Shown here in pieces: positions 33,803-42,624 of a stretch of DNA of 64,000 bases; position 1 is the stretch's first letter, and each line of letters begins with the position of its first letter. Below the pieces are notes generated by a model. It saw nothing but the letters and a program-made list of their open reading frames with translations, was not told the origin of the DNA and ran no database searches. A program made the position numbers and the translations under genes. Source of the stretch: CANDOC01 sp965261725 (GTDB lineage: Bacteria > Pseudomonadota > Gammaproteobacteria > Pseudomonadales > Endozoicomonadaceae); NCBI GenBank assembly GCA_965261725.1, contig CBDHDU010000044.1, positions 248,001 through 312,000 of the forward strand, written 5' to 3'.

Positions 33803-35179
33803 ATGTCCGAGCTTTCAGCCCTATCAAAAGATACAATTACCGCTGTTGCGACTCCGCCGGGGCGTGGTGGCGTTGGCATTGTCCGGGTTTCAGGGCCTGC
33901 TGTGGCAGAAATATCAGCGGCAATGATTCCTGCCACCCTGAAACCCCGTTATGCCCATCACGGGCCGTTTATGGACGCTGAGGGTGAAGTTATCGATGAA
34001 GGGCTGGCGTTGTTCTTCAAAGGCCCCCATTCGTTCACTGGAGAGGATGTACTGGAGCTACAGGGGCATGGCGGACCGATTATCATGGATCGGTTACTAA
34101 AACGCGTGACGGACCTTGGAGCGCGTCTCGCGCGTCCTGGTGAATTCAGTGAACGTGCCTTTCTGAATGACAAACTGGACCTTGCCCAGGCTGAAGCGAT
34201 ATCCGATCTGATCGAAAGCACCTCTGAACAGGCGGCTCGTAACGCCGTCAGAACCCTCCAGGGAGCCTTCTCCAAGCGGGTACATGAACTGACCGAAGAG
34301 TTGATCAGGCTCAGAATCTATGTGGAATCAGCCATCGACTTTCCCGAGGAAGAGATTGATTTTCTTGCGGACGGACAAGTAGAGAATGACCTGCTGCGGG
34401 TTATCAACAATCTTGATCAGGTTTTTCAGGAAGCCCACCAGGGCGCTATTATGCGTGATGGGATGACGGTAGTTATTGCCGGGCGTCCCAATGCGGGTAA
34501 ATCCAGTCTGCTGAATGCTCTGGCGGGTCGTGATACCGCCATCGTCACCGATATTGCAGGCACCACCCGCGATGTGCTTCGGGAGCATATCCATATCGAT
34601 GGCATGCCACTGCATATCATCGATACTGCTGGTCTGCGTGACAGTGATGATTATGTGGAACAAATCGGTGTTGCCCGGGCCTTTGATGAGATCAGCCAGG
34701 CGGACCGCGTGTTGCTGATGGTGGACTCATCGACAACAGAGTCCGAAGACCCGCATACCATCTGGCCTGAATTTGTGGATAAGCTGCCAGCCGGCGAAAA
34801 GATCACCGTTATTCGTAACAAGATCGATTTGACCGGTGAAAAACCGGAAATGGAGGAACATGGTGACGAAGCAGTGATTCGCCTGTGTGCACAAAGTGGT
34901 CAGGGCATCGATCTGCTGCGACGGCACCTTAAGTCCTGTATGGGGTTCAGCAGTACTGTTGAGGGCTCTTTCAGTGCCCGTCGCCGCCATATTGAAGCGC
35001 TGCAACTGGCCAGAAAGTATTTAATAACCGGTCAGGAGCAATTACTGGGAGCCAGTGCCGGTGAATTACTGGCTGAAGATTTGCGACTGGCGCAACAGGC
35101 TCTCGGTGAAATCACTGGTGAATTGAGCAGTGATGATCTGTTAGGCAGAATTTTCACTTCATTCTGTATTGGAAAATAA
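33803..35179 (+). CDS. mnmE: tRNA modification GTPase MnmE
   Basis: With MnmG it forms the carboxymethylaminomethyl group on U34 of certain tRNAs, using tetrahydrofolate and GTP. I start at the ATG at 33803 (MSELSALSKDTITAVATPPG), giving 458 residues. The frame is open 56 codons upstream, but that part covers the yidC terminator and is not MnmE-like. The G domain (G1 GRPNAGKSS at about 226-234, G2 TTRD, G3 DTAGL) is nested in a helical domain. The C-terminal CIGK has the catalytic Cys. Its partner mnmG lies 640 bp downstream. Confidence 0.97.
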   Translation: MSELSALSKDTITAVATPPGRGGVGIVRVSGPAVAEISAAMIPATLKPRYAHHGPFMDAEGEVIDEGLALFFKGPHSFTGEDVLELQGHGGPIIMDRLLKRVTDLGARLARPGEFSERAFLNDKLDLAQAEAISDLIESTSEQAARNAVRTLQGAFSKRVHELTEELIRLRIYVESAIDFPEEEIDFLADGQVENDLLRVINNLDQVFQEAHQGAIMRDGMTVVIAGRPNAGKSSLLNALAGRDTAIVTDIAGTTRDVLREHIHIDGMPLHIIDTAGLRDSDDYVEQIGVARAFDEISQADRVLLMVDSSTTESEDPHTIWPEFVDKLPAGEKITVIRNKIDLTGEKPEMEEHGDEAVIRLCAQSGQGIDLLRRHLKSCMGFSSTVEGSFSARRRHIEALQLARKYLITGQEQLLGASAGELLAEDLRLAQQALGEITGELSSDDLLGRIFTSFCIGK

Positions 35180-35237
35180 CCGTTCTATAAAGAAATTTCT
35201 TTTAGTTATCCCCTGTGGATACCCTTTCCCAATAAGG

Positions 35238-35265
35238 CCTGCAGCTAAAACTGCAGGTTTTTTTT
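35238..35265 (+). terminator. Intrinsic terminator after mnmE
   Basis: CCTGCAG (35238-35244), a 6-nt loop and CTGCAGG (35251-35257) are followed by eight T's. It is a textbook rho-independent terminator 59 bp after the mnmE stop. Confidence 0.88.
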
Positions 35266-35819
35266 CACCCCTTAAAAACAGTTTATGCACAGTATATTAA
35301 CGTTATTATTCACTATTCACGGCTTATACACGCCTTATACACTTCTTGTTCACTGGCACATTCACACCATATAAAAGCAGTACCTACCAAACCGGAACAT
35401 TCACACCAAGTTGTGATAAACATGTGTGTAGCTTGTTTATCCCTTGTGAGAAGCCGGTGAAAAGAAAAGCCCTGTGGATGAAATGGTGGAAAACAGTGGG
35501 ATAAGCAACTGTGTACAGTTTTGTGGATTAAATAATTTATTCACCGCTAGTCACAGGATAAACACCTTTTTCCCAAGGGTTAATGACAGGGTTATTCAAT
35601 ATCCACCACATTGATTTATATGGAAAAAAGCCGTTTACCCACAAAAACTGTCAACAAGTACCAGATAAACTGAGGATTTCCAGCAGAGTGGCTGTGGACT
35701 GTGGAGTAAATAGTGTGAAAAGCCGTATGGTGAATTTTTAGCCACTGAAATCGTCTATCGGTATACTATGCGCCGATTTTTATATTTATGTTCCCGAACG
35801 CCAGAGGTGTAGAACAGCG
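35266..35819. other. AT-rich mnmE-mnmG gap with DnaA-box-like repeats
   Basis: No gene is visible. There is one consensus DnaA box TTATGCACA (35283-35291) and a series of one-mismatch boxes: TTATACACG (35324-35332), TTATACACT (35335-35343), TGTGGATTA (35522-35530) and TTATTCACC (35537-35545). Several further GTGGAT or ATCCAC fragments occur. Upstream of mnmG is where oriC lies in E. coli, so this may be a DnaA-responsive element, a DnaA reservoir or a second origin-like region. The mnmG promoter must also be here. Confidence 0.5.
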
Positions 35820-37700
35820 GTGGATTATCCTAGCCGGTTTGACGTAATTGTTATTGGTGGCGGCCATGCGGGCACAGAAGCTGCGTTGGCAGCTGCGCGT
35901 ATGGGTGTTAAAACCCTGTTACTGACCCACAACATCGATACATTGGGCCAGATGTCCTGCAATCCGGCGATCGGTGGCATTGGCAAAAGCCATCTGGTGA
36001 AGGAAATTGATGCACTGGGTGGTGTTATGGCCCGTGCAACTGACCATGCCGGTATTCAGTTCCGGGTACTTAATGCCCGAAAGGGGCCTGCAGTTCGCGC
36101 TACCCGTGCCCAGACTGACCGTGCCTTGTATAAAGCCTATGTTCGTGAAGCGCTGGAGAATAAACCCAACCTGTGGATATTTCAGCAGGCTGTGGATGAC
36201 CTGATTTTGCAAGGTGAGCAGGTGTGCGGTGTTGTTACTGCGATGGGACTTAAGTTTCATGCTGATAACGTGGTGCTGACAGCCGGTACCTTCCTTGGCG
36301 GACATATCCACATTGGTCTGGATAACTACCCTGGTGGCCGCGCAGGCGATCAGCCTTCCATTGCACTGGCAAATCGTTTGCGGGAAATGCCGTTCCGGGT
36401 AGAACGTCTGAAAACCGGTACTCCGGCGCGTATTGATGCCCGCAGTGTTGATTTTTCTGTGATGGCTCAGCAGCCTGGTGATACACCGACTCCGGAAATG
36501 TCTTATCTGGGCAGACAGGAAGATCATCCACAGCAGGTTAACTGTTTTATTACCCACACCAACGAGCGTACCCACGATATTATTCGCGGCGGCCTTGACC
36601 GTTCACCTATGTATACCGGTGTTATCGGTGGTGTAGGGCCGCGTTACTGTCCTTCTATTGAAGACAAAATCATGCGTTTTGCCGACAAAAACTCGCACCA
36701 GATTTTTGTTGAGCCGGAAGGATTAACGACACATGAATTGTATCCCAACGGGATTTCCACCAGCCTGCCATTCGATGTGCAGATCGAACTTGTTCGCTCT
36801 ATAAAAGGCTTTGAGAATGCACACATTACACGTCCGGGTTACGCTATAGAGTATGACTTCTTTAATCCACAGGATCTGAAATACTCGCTGGAAACCCGCT
36901 TTGTAGATGGTCTGTTCTTTGCCGGTCAGATTAACGGTACAACCGGCTATGAAGAAGCGGGAGCACAGGGGCTGCTGGCAGGTATGAACGCTGCGCTGCG
37001 TGCGCAGGAAAAAGAAACTTGGTGCCCTCGCCGTGATGAAGCTTACATCGGTGTACTGGCGGATGATCTGATCACCAACGGAACCAAAGAACCTTATCGT
37101 ATGTTCACCAGTCGTGCGGAATACCGCCTGATTCTGCGCGAAGATAATGCGGATCTGCGCCTGACAGAAAAGGGTCGCGAGCTGGGTCTTATAGACGACG
37201 AAAGATGGGCAGTTTTCTGTGAAAAACGAGAAGGTATTGAGCAGGAAATTAAACGTTTAAGTACAACTTTTGTGCATCCGGCTACCGATAAAGCCGACAA
37301 GCTTAATCCCAAGCTGGAAAACCCGCTACAGCGTGAATACAGCCTGATGGAGCTGATCAAGCGTCCTGAACTGAACTACGAAGATGTGTGTGAAGTCGCT
37401 GGAGAAGCTGTGGACAAGTCCACACTGGTTGGCCAGCAGGTAGCTGAGCAGGTTGAAATCCGCGCTAAATATCAAGGCTACATTGACCGTCAGGCGGGTG
37501 AAATAGAAAAACTGCGCCGTCATGAGGCAACAAAATTGCCGGAAGACTTTGATTACACCGCTATTACCAGCCTTTCCAATGAAGTACGACAGAAGTTGTT
37601 AGATGCAAAACCTGAAACACTGGGTCGTGCATCACGTATACCGGGAATGACCCCGGCAGCAATTTCTTTATTGTTAATACATCTGAAAAAACGCGCATAA
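35820..37700 (+). CDS. mnmG: tRNA uridine-5-carboxymethylaminomethyl synthesis protein MnmG
   Basis: FAD-binding partner of MnmE in wobble U34 modification. It has 626 residues, starting with GTG. The dinucleotide-binding loop GGGHAGTEAA is at 13-22, and MSCNPAIGGIGKSHLVKEID follows at about 43-62. EYDFFNP and GTTGYEEAAAQG-like NGTTGYEEAGAQG are conserved. The helical C-terminus binds MnmE. It is isolated between two AT-rich gaps instead of being close to rsmG as in many gammaproteobacteria. Confidence 0.98.
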   Translation: MDYPSRFDVIVIGGGHAGTEAALAAARMGVKTLLLTHNIDTLGQMSCNPAIGGIGKSHLVKEIDALGGVMARATDHAGIQFRVLNARKGPAVRATRAQTDRALYKAYVREALENKPNLWIFQQAVDDLILQGEQVCGVVTAMGLKFHADNVVLTAGTFLGGHIHIGLDNYPGGRAGDQPSIALANRLREMPFRVERLKTGTPARIDARSVDFSVMAQQPGDTPTPEMSYLGRQEDHPQQVNCFITHTNERTHDIIRGGLDRSPMYTGVIGGVGPRYCPSIEDKIMRFADKNSHQIFVEPEGLTTHELYPNGISTSLPFDVQIELVRSIKGFENAHITRPGYAIEYDFFNPQDLKYSLETRFVDGLFFAGQINGTTGYEEAGAQGLLAGMNAALRAQEKETWCPRRDEAYIGVLADDLITNGTKEPYRMFTSRAEYRLILREDNADLRLTEKGRELGLIDDERWAVFCEKREGIEQEIKRLSTTFVHPATDKADKLNPKLENPLQREYSLMELIKRPELNYEDVCEVAGEAVDKSTLVGQQVAEQVEIRAKYQGYIDRQAGEIEKLRRHEATKLPEDFDYTAITSLSNEVRQKLLDAKPETLGRASRIPGMTPAAISLLLIHLKKRA

Positions 37701-38454
37701 ATAAAATAAACGGGCATGGATTTATAATCTGTGTCCGTAATTAAAAAGAACAATTTACGAAAACAAAATTAAATAGAATAAAAATACAGATATAACGCCC
37801 ATCTGCATTTTATTTTCAAATCGAAATTAAATTAATCAGAAAAAAAATCCTGTAAACAGGCAAAATTCTACTATTTTTAATAATAGAACCAACGTTTGTC
37901 TGTTAAATAATAAAAAAACTCGCAGAAAAGCTCATAGAAAAGTTTGAAAAGAAATTAAACCGATAAAAATTACTCCAGCAAAAGAAAAACAGGTCGAAAT
38001 ATTTAACACCAGTAAAAATTTTTGCTCGTTTCTTCAGTAAAGTAATTTTTAAGTCTGGGCGATTTTAGCGGGATTTTTATAAGTAAAGATATCCACAATC
38101 TTTTTACCGGACGTTAATCGGATTTTTACGCCATATTTTTAGCGTTTTGTGGATAACTTCCGAATTTATAATGTTCGTTCGTACTATTTAAAAACATCTA
38201 CCTGATTTCTCAGAGCAAGAAAATAATGATTTAAGTCAGTGTTTATAACCTTATTGATCATATTTTGATCACTAGCTGTATTTATAATACTAATAAAACC
38301 AATAAAGGTATTTGCGGTTCTATATTTTGTATGTTGGTATTTTTCGGCTCCTTCGTTTTATAACTTCCACACCCTGCAAAGTAGATAAGCAGCAACTCAT
38401 CCCTTAAACTCCGCTCAACTTTCCCCCTACACATTCATAAATTAGGTAATCTAC
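37701..38454. other. Long AT-rich gap between mnmG and rsmG
   Basis: About 750 bp without any convincing open frame, extremely AT-rich with many A- and T-runs. It contains a consensus DnaA box TGTGGATAA (38148-38156), a one-mismatch box ATATCCACA (38089-38097), and a pair of GATC sites near 38257-38270. No terminator of the usual form was seen after mnmG. It may be a DnaA-binding or origin-related element. The rsmG-parAB promoter must lie in its right part. Confidence 0.5.
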
Positions 38455-39105
38455 GTGAACAACCAGCCAGACCAGTCAGTACTGGAACAGCGGTTACGTG
38501 CCGGTATTACAAAGATGCAACTGGATATTCCTGAGTCCGCTATCAGTGGGCTGATGAAGTATCTGGGGCTGCTGCAGAAGTGGAATAAAGCCTATAACCT
38601 GACGGCTATTCGCGACCCGGAAGAAATGGTTTCCCGTCATCTGCTGGATAGTTTGAGTATTGCGTCCTATATAAAGCCGGGACGTATCCTTGATGTGGGT
38701 ACCGGGCCCGGGTTACCGGGTATGGTGCTTGCAATTACCCGTCCGGATATTGATTTCACCCTGCTTGACAGCAATGGAAAGAAAACCCGTTTTTTAACTC
38801 AGGCCAAGCTGACCCTCGGGCTGGATAATGTTACCGTGTTAAATGACCGGGTTGAGGCAAGACCAGCTTCCGAACGTTATGACTGGATTACTTCCCGCGC
38901 TTTCAGTGCACTGGAAGATATGATCGAATGGACGGAACACCTGCTTGCAGATCAGGGATGCTGGCTGGCAATGAAAGGCGTTTACCCAGAAGAAGAACTG
39001 GCTAAGGTCAATCAGCGCTGGCCTGATATCAAACTGGAAACCTGCGATAAACTGATGGTGCCCGGCTGTGAAGGTGAGCGGCATCTGGTCATTCTGCGCC
39101 GATAA
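38455..39105 (+). CDS. rsmG: 16S rRNA m7G527 methyltransferase RsmG
   Basis: Methylates N7 of G527 in 16S rRNA using SAM. Loss gives low-level streptomycin resistance in other bacteria. It has 216 residues, with a GTG start. The substrate motif YNLTAIRDPEEMVSRHLLDSL is split around residues 43-62, and the SAM loop DVGTGPGLPG lies at about 79-88. It is upstream of parA as in most relatives. Confidence 0.97.
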   Translation: MNNQPDQSVLEQRLRAGITKMQLDIPESAISGLMKYLGLLQKWNKAYNLTAIRDPEEMVSRHLLDSLSIASYIKPGRILDVGTGPGLPGMVLAITRPDIDFTLLDSNGKKTRFLTQAKLTLGLDNVTVLNDRVEARPASERYDWITSRAFSALEDMIEWTEHLLADQGCWLAMKGVYPEEELAKVNQRWPDIKLETCDKLMVPGCEGERHLVILRR

Positions 39106-39227
39106 GTAACTGGCTGGACACATAGCCAGCGATAAAGCGGAATGTTTTCGCGGTAACGATCCCTGATTCTTATAAGACAGGGCTTGTCTTTCTTTTAAAT
39201 TATTCTGATCAGGTTACAGAGAAAAAC

Positions 39228-40037
39228 GTGGCGAAAATCCTTGCGGTAACCAACCAGAAAGGTGGCGTAGGTAAAACAACAACCTGCGTTAACCTGGCGG
39301 CTTCCCTTGTTGCGACCAAACGTCGTGTCCTGCTTGTTGATATGGATCCTCAGGGAAACGCCACCATGGGGAGTGGAGTTGATAAACATACGCTGGAACG
39401 TTCAGTCTATGATGTACTGACCAGTCAGTGTGAAATTGAGGCGGCAGTTTACCCGACACCGGAAGCCGGTTTTGATGTTCTACCTGCTAATGCAGACCTT
39501 ACCGCTGCAGAAGTTGAATTGATGGATATCGACGGTCGTGAACAGCAGCTGCAAAAAGCATTGATAAAAGTGGGTCATATCTATGATTACGTGTTGATTG
39601 ACTGCCCGCCGTCTTTGAATATGCTGACAGTGAATGCGATGGTTGCTGCTGAAGGCGTTATTATTCCGATGCAGTGCGAATACTATGCACTGGAAGGGCT
39701 GACAGCGCTGATGGAAACCATTAATGGTATCGCTTCTTCACTGAACCCCGACCTGCATATCGAAGGTCTTTTGCGTACCATGTATGATCCGCGAAACAGC
39801 CTGACGACGGAAGTGTCACGCGAACTGATCCATCACTTCAGTGACAAAGTCTATCGTACAGTGATTCCCCGTAATGTGCGTCTGGCAGAAGCACCGAGCT
39901 TTGGTCGTCCGGTACTGAAGCATGATCGTCACTCCCGTGGCGCTATCGCCTATCTGGCACTGGCCGGCGAACTGATCCGACGTCAGGAAAAGAAGGCAAA
40001 GAAACAGGCTGAGCCTGAAACCGCGAACGCAACCTGA
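39228..40037 (+). CDS. parA: Chromosome partitioning ATPase ParA (Soj)
   Basis: Walker-type ATPase that moves ParB-parS complexes to segregate origins. It has 269 residues, with a GTG start. The deviant Walker A motif KGGVGKTT is at 11-18, followed by DMDPQGNAT and DCPPSLNMLT. It is 12 bp ahead of parB, so the two form an operon. The matching parS sites are in recF. Confidence 0.97.
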   Translation: MAKILAVTNQKGGVGKTTTCVNLAASLVATKRRVLLVDMDPQGNATMGSGVDKHTLERSVYDVLTSQCEIEAAVYPTPEAGFDVLPANADLTAAEVELMDIDGREQQLQKALIKVGHIYDYVLIDCPPSLNMLTVNAMVAAEGVIIPMQCEYYALEGLTALMETINGIASSLNPDLHIEGLLRTMYDPRNSLTTEVSRELIHHFSDKVYRTVIPRNVRLAEAPSFGRPVLKHDRHSRGAIAYLALAGELIRRQEKKAKKQAEPETANAT

Positions 40038-40049
40038 TAAGCAGACACC

Positions 40050-41000
40050 ATGGTAAAAAGACGCTTAGGCAAAGGACTTGGAGCGCTGGTTAGCAGTGCT
40101 AACCTGGCTTCATCTGTAGATGAAGCTGTTGCGCTGGTTTCCACCGAGCAGGCCACTGTTGTAAAAGAGAGTAAAAGCTCTGACAAGACAGCACCGGCTG
40201 AAACCAAAGCTGTGGATAAAGAGCTGCAGCAGCTACCGGTAGAATTCCTGCAGCGCGGGCAATATCAGCCACGCCGGGATATGCGCCCGGAAGCGCTGGA
40301 AGAACTGGCTGACTCCATCCGGCGTCAGGGCGTCATGCAGCCTATTGTTGTCCGGCCGATTGCTTCTGACCGCTATGAAATAATCGCCGGTGAGCGGCGC
40401 TGGCGCGCGACCCAGCTTGCCGGGCTGGATACCATTCCTGCTGTTATTCGTGATGTTTCGGATGAAACCGCGATAGCAATGGCACTGATTGAGAACATCC
40501 AGCGGGAAGACCTGAACCCGATGGAAGAAGCGTTGGCATTGATTCGTCTGCAGAAAGAATTCGAGCTGACCCAGCAGCAGGTTGCGGAAGCTGTGGGTAA
40601 GTCTCGCACGGCAGTGGCGAACCTGATGCGTTTGACCAATCTGCGTGAAGAAGTGCAGACTCTGCTGGAACATGGCGATCTGGAAATGGGTCACGCCCGT
40701 GCTCTGCTTTCTTTGCAGCCTTCCGTACAGCTGGATGCCGCCAGAACAGTTGTTGCCAAAGGGTTGTCTGTTCGTCAAACGGAAGCGTTGGTGCGTCGTC
40801 TGCAACAGGAGCAGGAAAATAAATCCCAAGGCACAGATAACCGCCTTGATCCGAATATCCGCAAACTGCAGGATGACCTCTCGGATAAAATCGGGGCACC
40901 GGTTGCCATTCAACATTCAGCCAAAGGTAAGGGTAAGCTGGTGATCAGCTACAACAGCCTTGATGAACTGGATGGCGTGCTGGCTCATCTGGATAAGTAA
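40050..41000 (+). CDS. parB: Chromosome partitioning protein ParB (Spo0J)
   Basis: CTP-dependent clamp that loads at parS and spreads along DNA. It has 316 residues. The N-terminal CTPase domain has QYQPRRDM and GERRWRA (about 115-121). The central HTH has TQQQVAEAVGKSRTAVANL (about 175-193). The C-terminus is a dimerisation domain. The first 65 residues are low-complexity. Three parS sites 14-15 kb away inside recF are its expected targets. Confidence 0.97.
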   Translation: MVKRRLGKGLGALVSSANLASSVDEAVALVSTEQATVVKESKSSDKTAPAETKAVDKELQQLPVEFLQRGQYQPRRDMRPEALEELADSIRRQGVMQPIVVRPIASDRYEIIAGERRWRATQLAGLDTIPAVIRDVSDETAIAMALIENIQREDLNPMEEALALIRLQKEFELTQQQVAEAVGKSRTAVANLMRLTNLREEVQTLLEHGDLEMGHARALLSLQPSVQLDAARTVVAKGLSVRQTEALVRRLQQEQENKSQGTDNRLDPNIRKLQDDLSDKIGAPVAIQHSAKGKGKLVISYNSLDELDGVLAHLDK

Positions 41001-41014
41001 GCCTTCTCTGTCTG

Positions 41015-41045
41015 TTTGCCCCTGCAGTTTGAACTCAGGGGCAAA
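41015..41045. terminator. Inverted repeat after parB
   Basis: TTTGCCCCTG (41015-41024) and CAGGGGCAAA (41036-41045) form a 10-bp perfect stem with an 11-nt loop, 14 bp past the parB stop. There is no immediate T-run, though CTCTTTTTCC comes about 15 bases later. Confidence 0.55.
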
Positions 41046-41283
41046 ATGCTTTCTATCCCTCTTTTTCCTCTCTTGCAAATTTCGTCCCGCCTTCTTATTT
41101 ATGAACTATAGTGTCTAAGCTGAAACGGCGATCTATTCTAAAAATATCACGCTATAAAACAGTCATAAGCGAAGTAGCTTCTAAATAGCATTCGCCAATG
41201 CGGCTGGCAGCGTTTTTAAACTTAATAAATATAATATTCAGGAATCACTTCTGATACAGAGGTGTATTGTGCAGGGCAAGTGC

Positions 41284-42624
41284 ATGAATACAGATAAACC
41301 CGAACCTCATCGTATTGTGATTGTCGGTGGCGGTGCCGGCGGTCTGGAACTGGCTACCCGTCTGGGGCGGCGTATGCGCCGACATCAGGATAAGTGTCAG
41401 GTGACGCTGGTTGATGCCAATATGACCCATATCTGGAAGCCGCTGCTGCATGAGGTTGCTTCCGGTGCCCTGAATTCCTTTGATGATGAATTAAGCTATA
41501 TGGCGCAGGCGCGCTGGAATCACTTCTCATTTGTGCCCGGCTTGCTTACAGGTATTGACCGGGAAGCGCAAACAATCGCTATCGAACCCTCCAAGGACAA
41601 AACCGGAAATCCCTTAGGTATTTCTCGAAGTCTTAAATATGACTCGCTGATTGTCGCGGTTGGCAGTAAAACCAATGATTTTGGTACACCGGGAGCCGCT
41701 GAGCACTGCCAGTTTCTTGATAGCCGGGAACAAGCAGAACGTTTCCATGCCAAGTTTCTGAACCGCTATTTCAGGGCTCAGGCTGAACAGGATCAGCGGA
41801 CAGAAGATAACAAGCTGCGTATCGCCATTATCGGCGCGGGTGCAACCGGTGTTGAGCTGGCAGCAGAACTGCGCCATGCCGCAGAAGAGCTGACTAAATG
41901 GGGGCTGGATGCCATTCCTCCGGACAGCGTAGAAATCAATCTGGTTGAAGGCAGCCACCGGGTGCTACCGGTACTTTCTGAGCGTATCAGTCGAGGTGTC
42001 CAGCAGGAGCTGGAAAAAATGCATATCAAACTGCATCTGAATACGCTTGTCAGTAATGTAATTGCAGATGGGCTCGAAACCCGTGGTGGGCAATTTATTA
42101 CGGCTGATCTGAAAGTATGGGCTGCAGGTGTTCGTGCACCTTCTTTCCTGAAGGAATTTGGTGGACTGGAAACCAATCGCCTTAACCAGCTGGTTGTTAA
42201 ACCCACCTTGCAAACGACACTGGACGATAATGTTTATGCCTTTGGTGACTGCGCTGCCTGCACTATTAAAGATAAACAGGGAGAGGATTTTATAGTGCCT
42301 CCGCGCGCTCAGGCTGCCCATCAGCAAGCCGAATTATTAGCTAAAACCCTCACTCGGTTAATCCTTAAAGGAAAACCACCGAAAGCCTATAATTATCGGG
42401 ATTATGGCTCGCTGGTTTCTCTCAGCAATCGCACTGCTGTGGGTAATTTAATGGGAGGCTTAACCGGAGGGAGTATTACTCTTGAAGGTAAGCTGGCGCG
42501 GTTGTTTTATATTTCTCTTTACCGAATGCACCAGCTTTCATTATATGGAAAGCGTCGTACGGCGTTTTTGTTATTAAGAGATTTACTTGAGCGTACGACG
42601 CAGCCTAGATTAAAACTGCACTAA
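41284..42624 (+). CDS. ndh: Type II NADH:quinone oxidoreductase
   Basis: Single-subunit, non-proton-pumping NADH dehydrogenase of the inner membrane. The ATG at 41284 (AGGG eight bases upstream) gives 446 residues. A GTG at 41269 is an alternative. The FAD loop IVIVGGGAGGLELATRLG spans about 11-28, HIWKPLLHEVASG matches E. coli Ndh closely, and the NADH loop is GAGATGVELAAEL. The C-terminal amphipathic part (LYRMHQLSLYGKRR) attaches it to the membrane. Its 3' end overlaps by 15 bp the convergent gene on the other strand. Confidence 0.93.
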   Translation: MNTDKPEPHRIVIVGGGAGGLELATRLGRRMRRHQDKCQVTLVDANMTHIWKPLLHEVASGALNSFDDELSYMAQARWNHFSFVPGLLTGIDREAQTIAIEPSKDKTGNPLGISRSLKYDSLIVAVGSKTNDFGTPGAAEHCQFLDSREQAERFHAKFLNRYFRAQAEQDQRTEDNKLRIAIIGAGATGVELAAELRHAAEELTKWGLDAIPPDSVEINLVEGSHRVLPVLSERISRGVQQELEKMHIKLHLNTLVSNVIADGLETRGGQFITADLKVWAAGVRAPSFLKEFGGLETNRLNQLVVKPTLQTTLDDNVYAFGDCAACTIKDKQGEDFIVPPRAQAAHQQAELLAKTLTRLILKGKPPKAYNYRDYGSLVSLSNRTAVGNLMGGLTGGSITLEGKLARLFYISLYRMHQLSLYGKRRTAFLLLRDLLERTTQPRLKLH

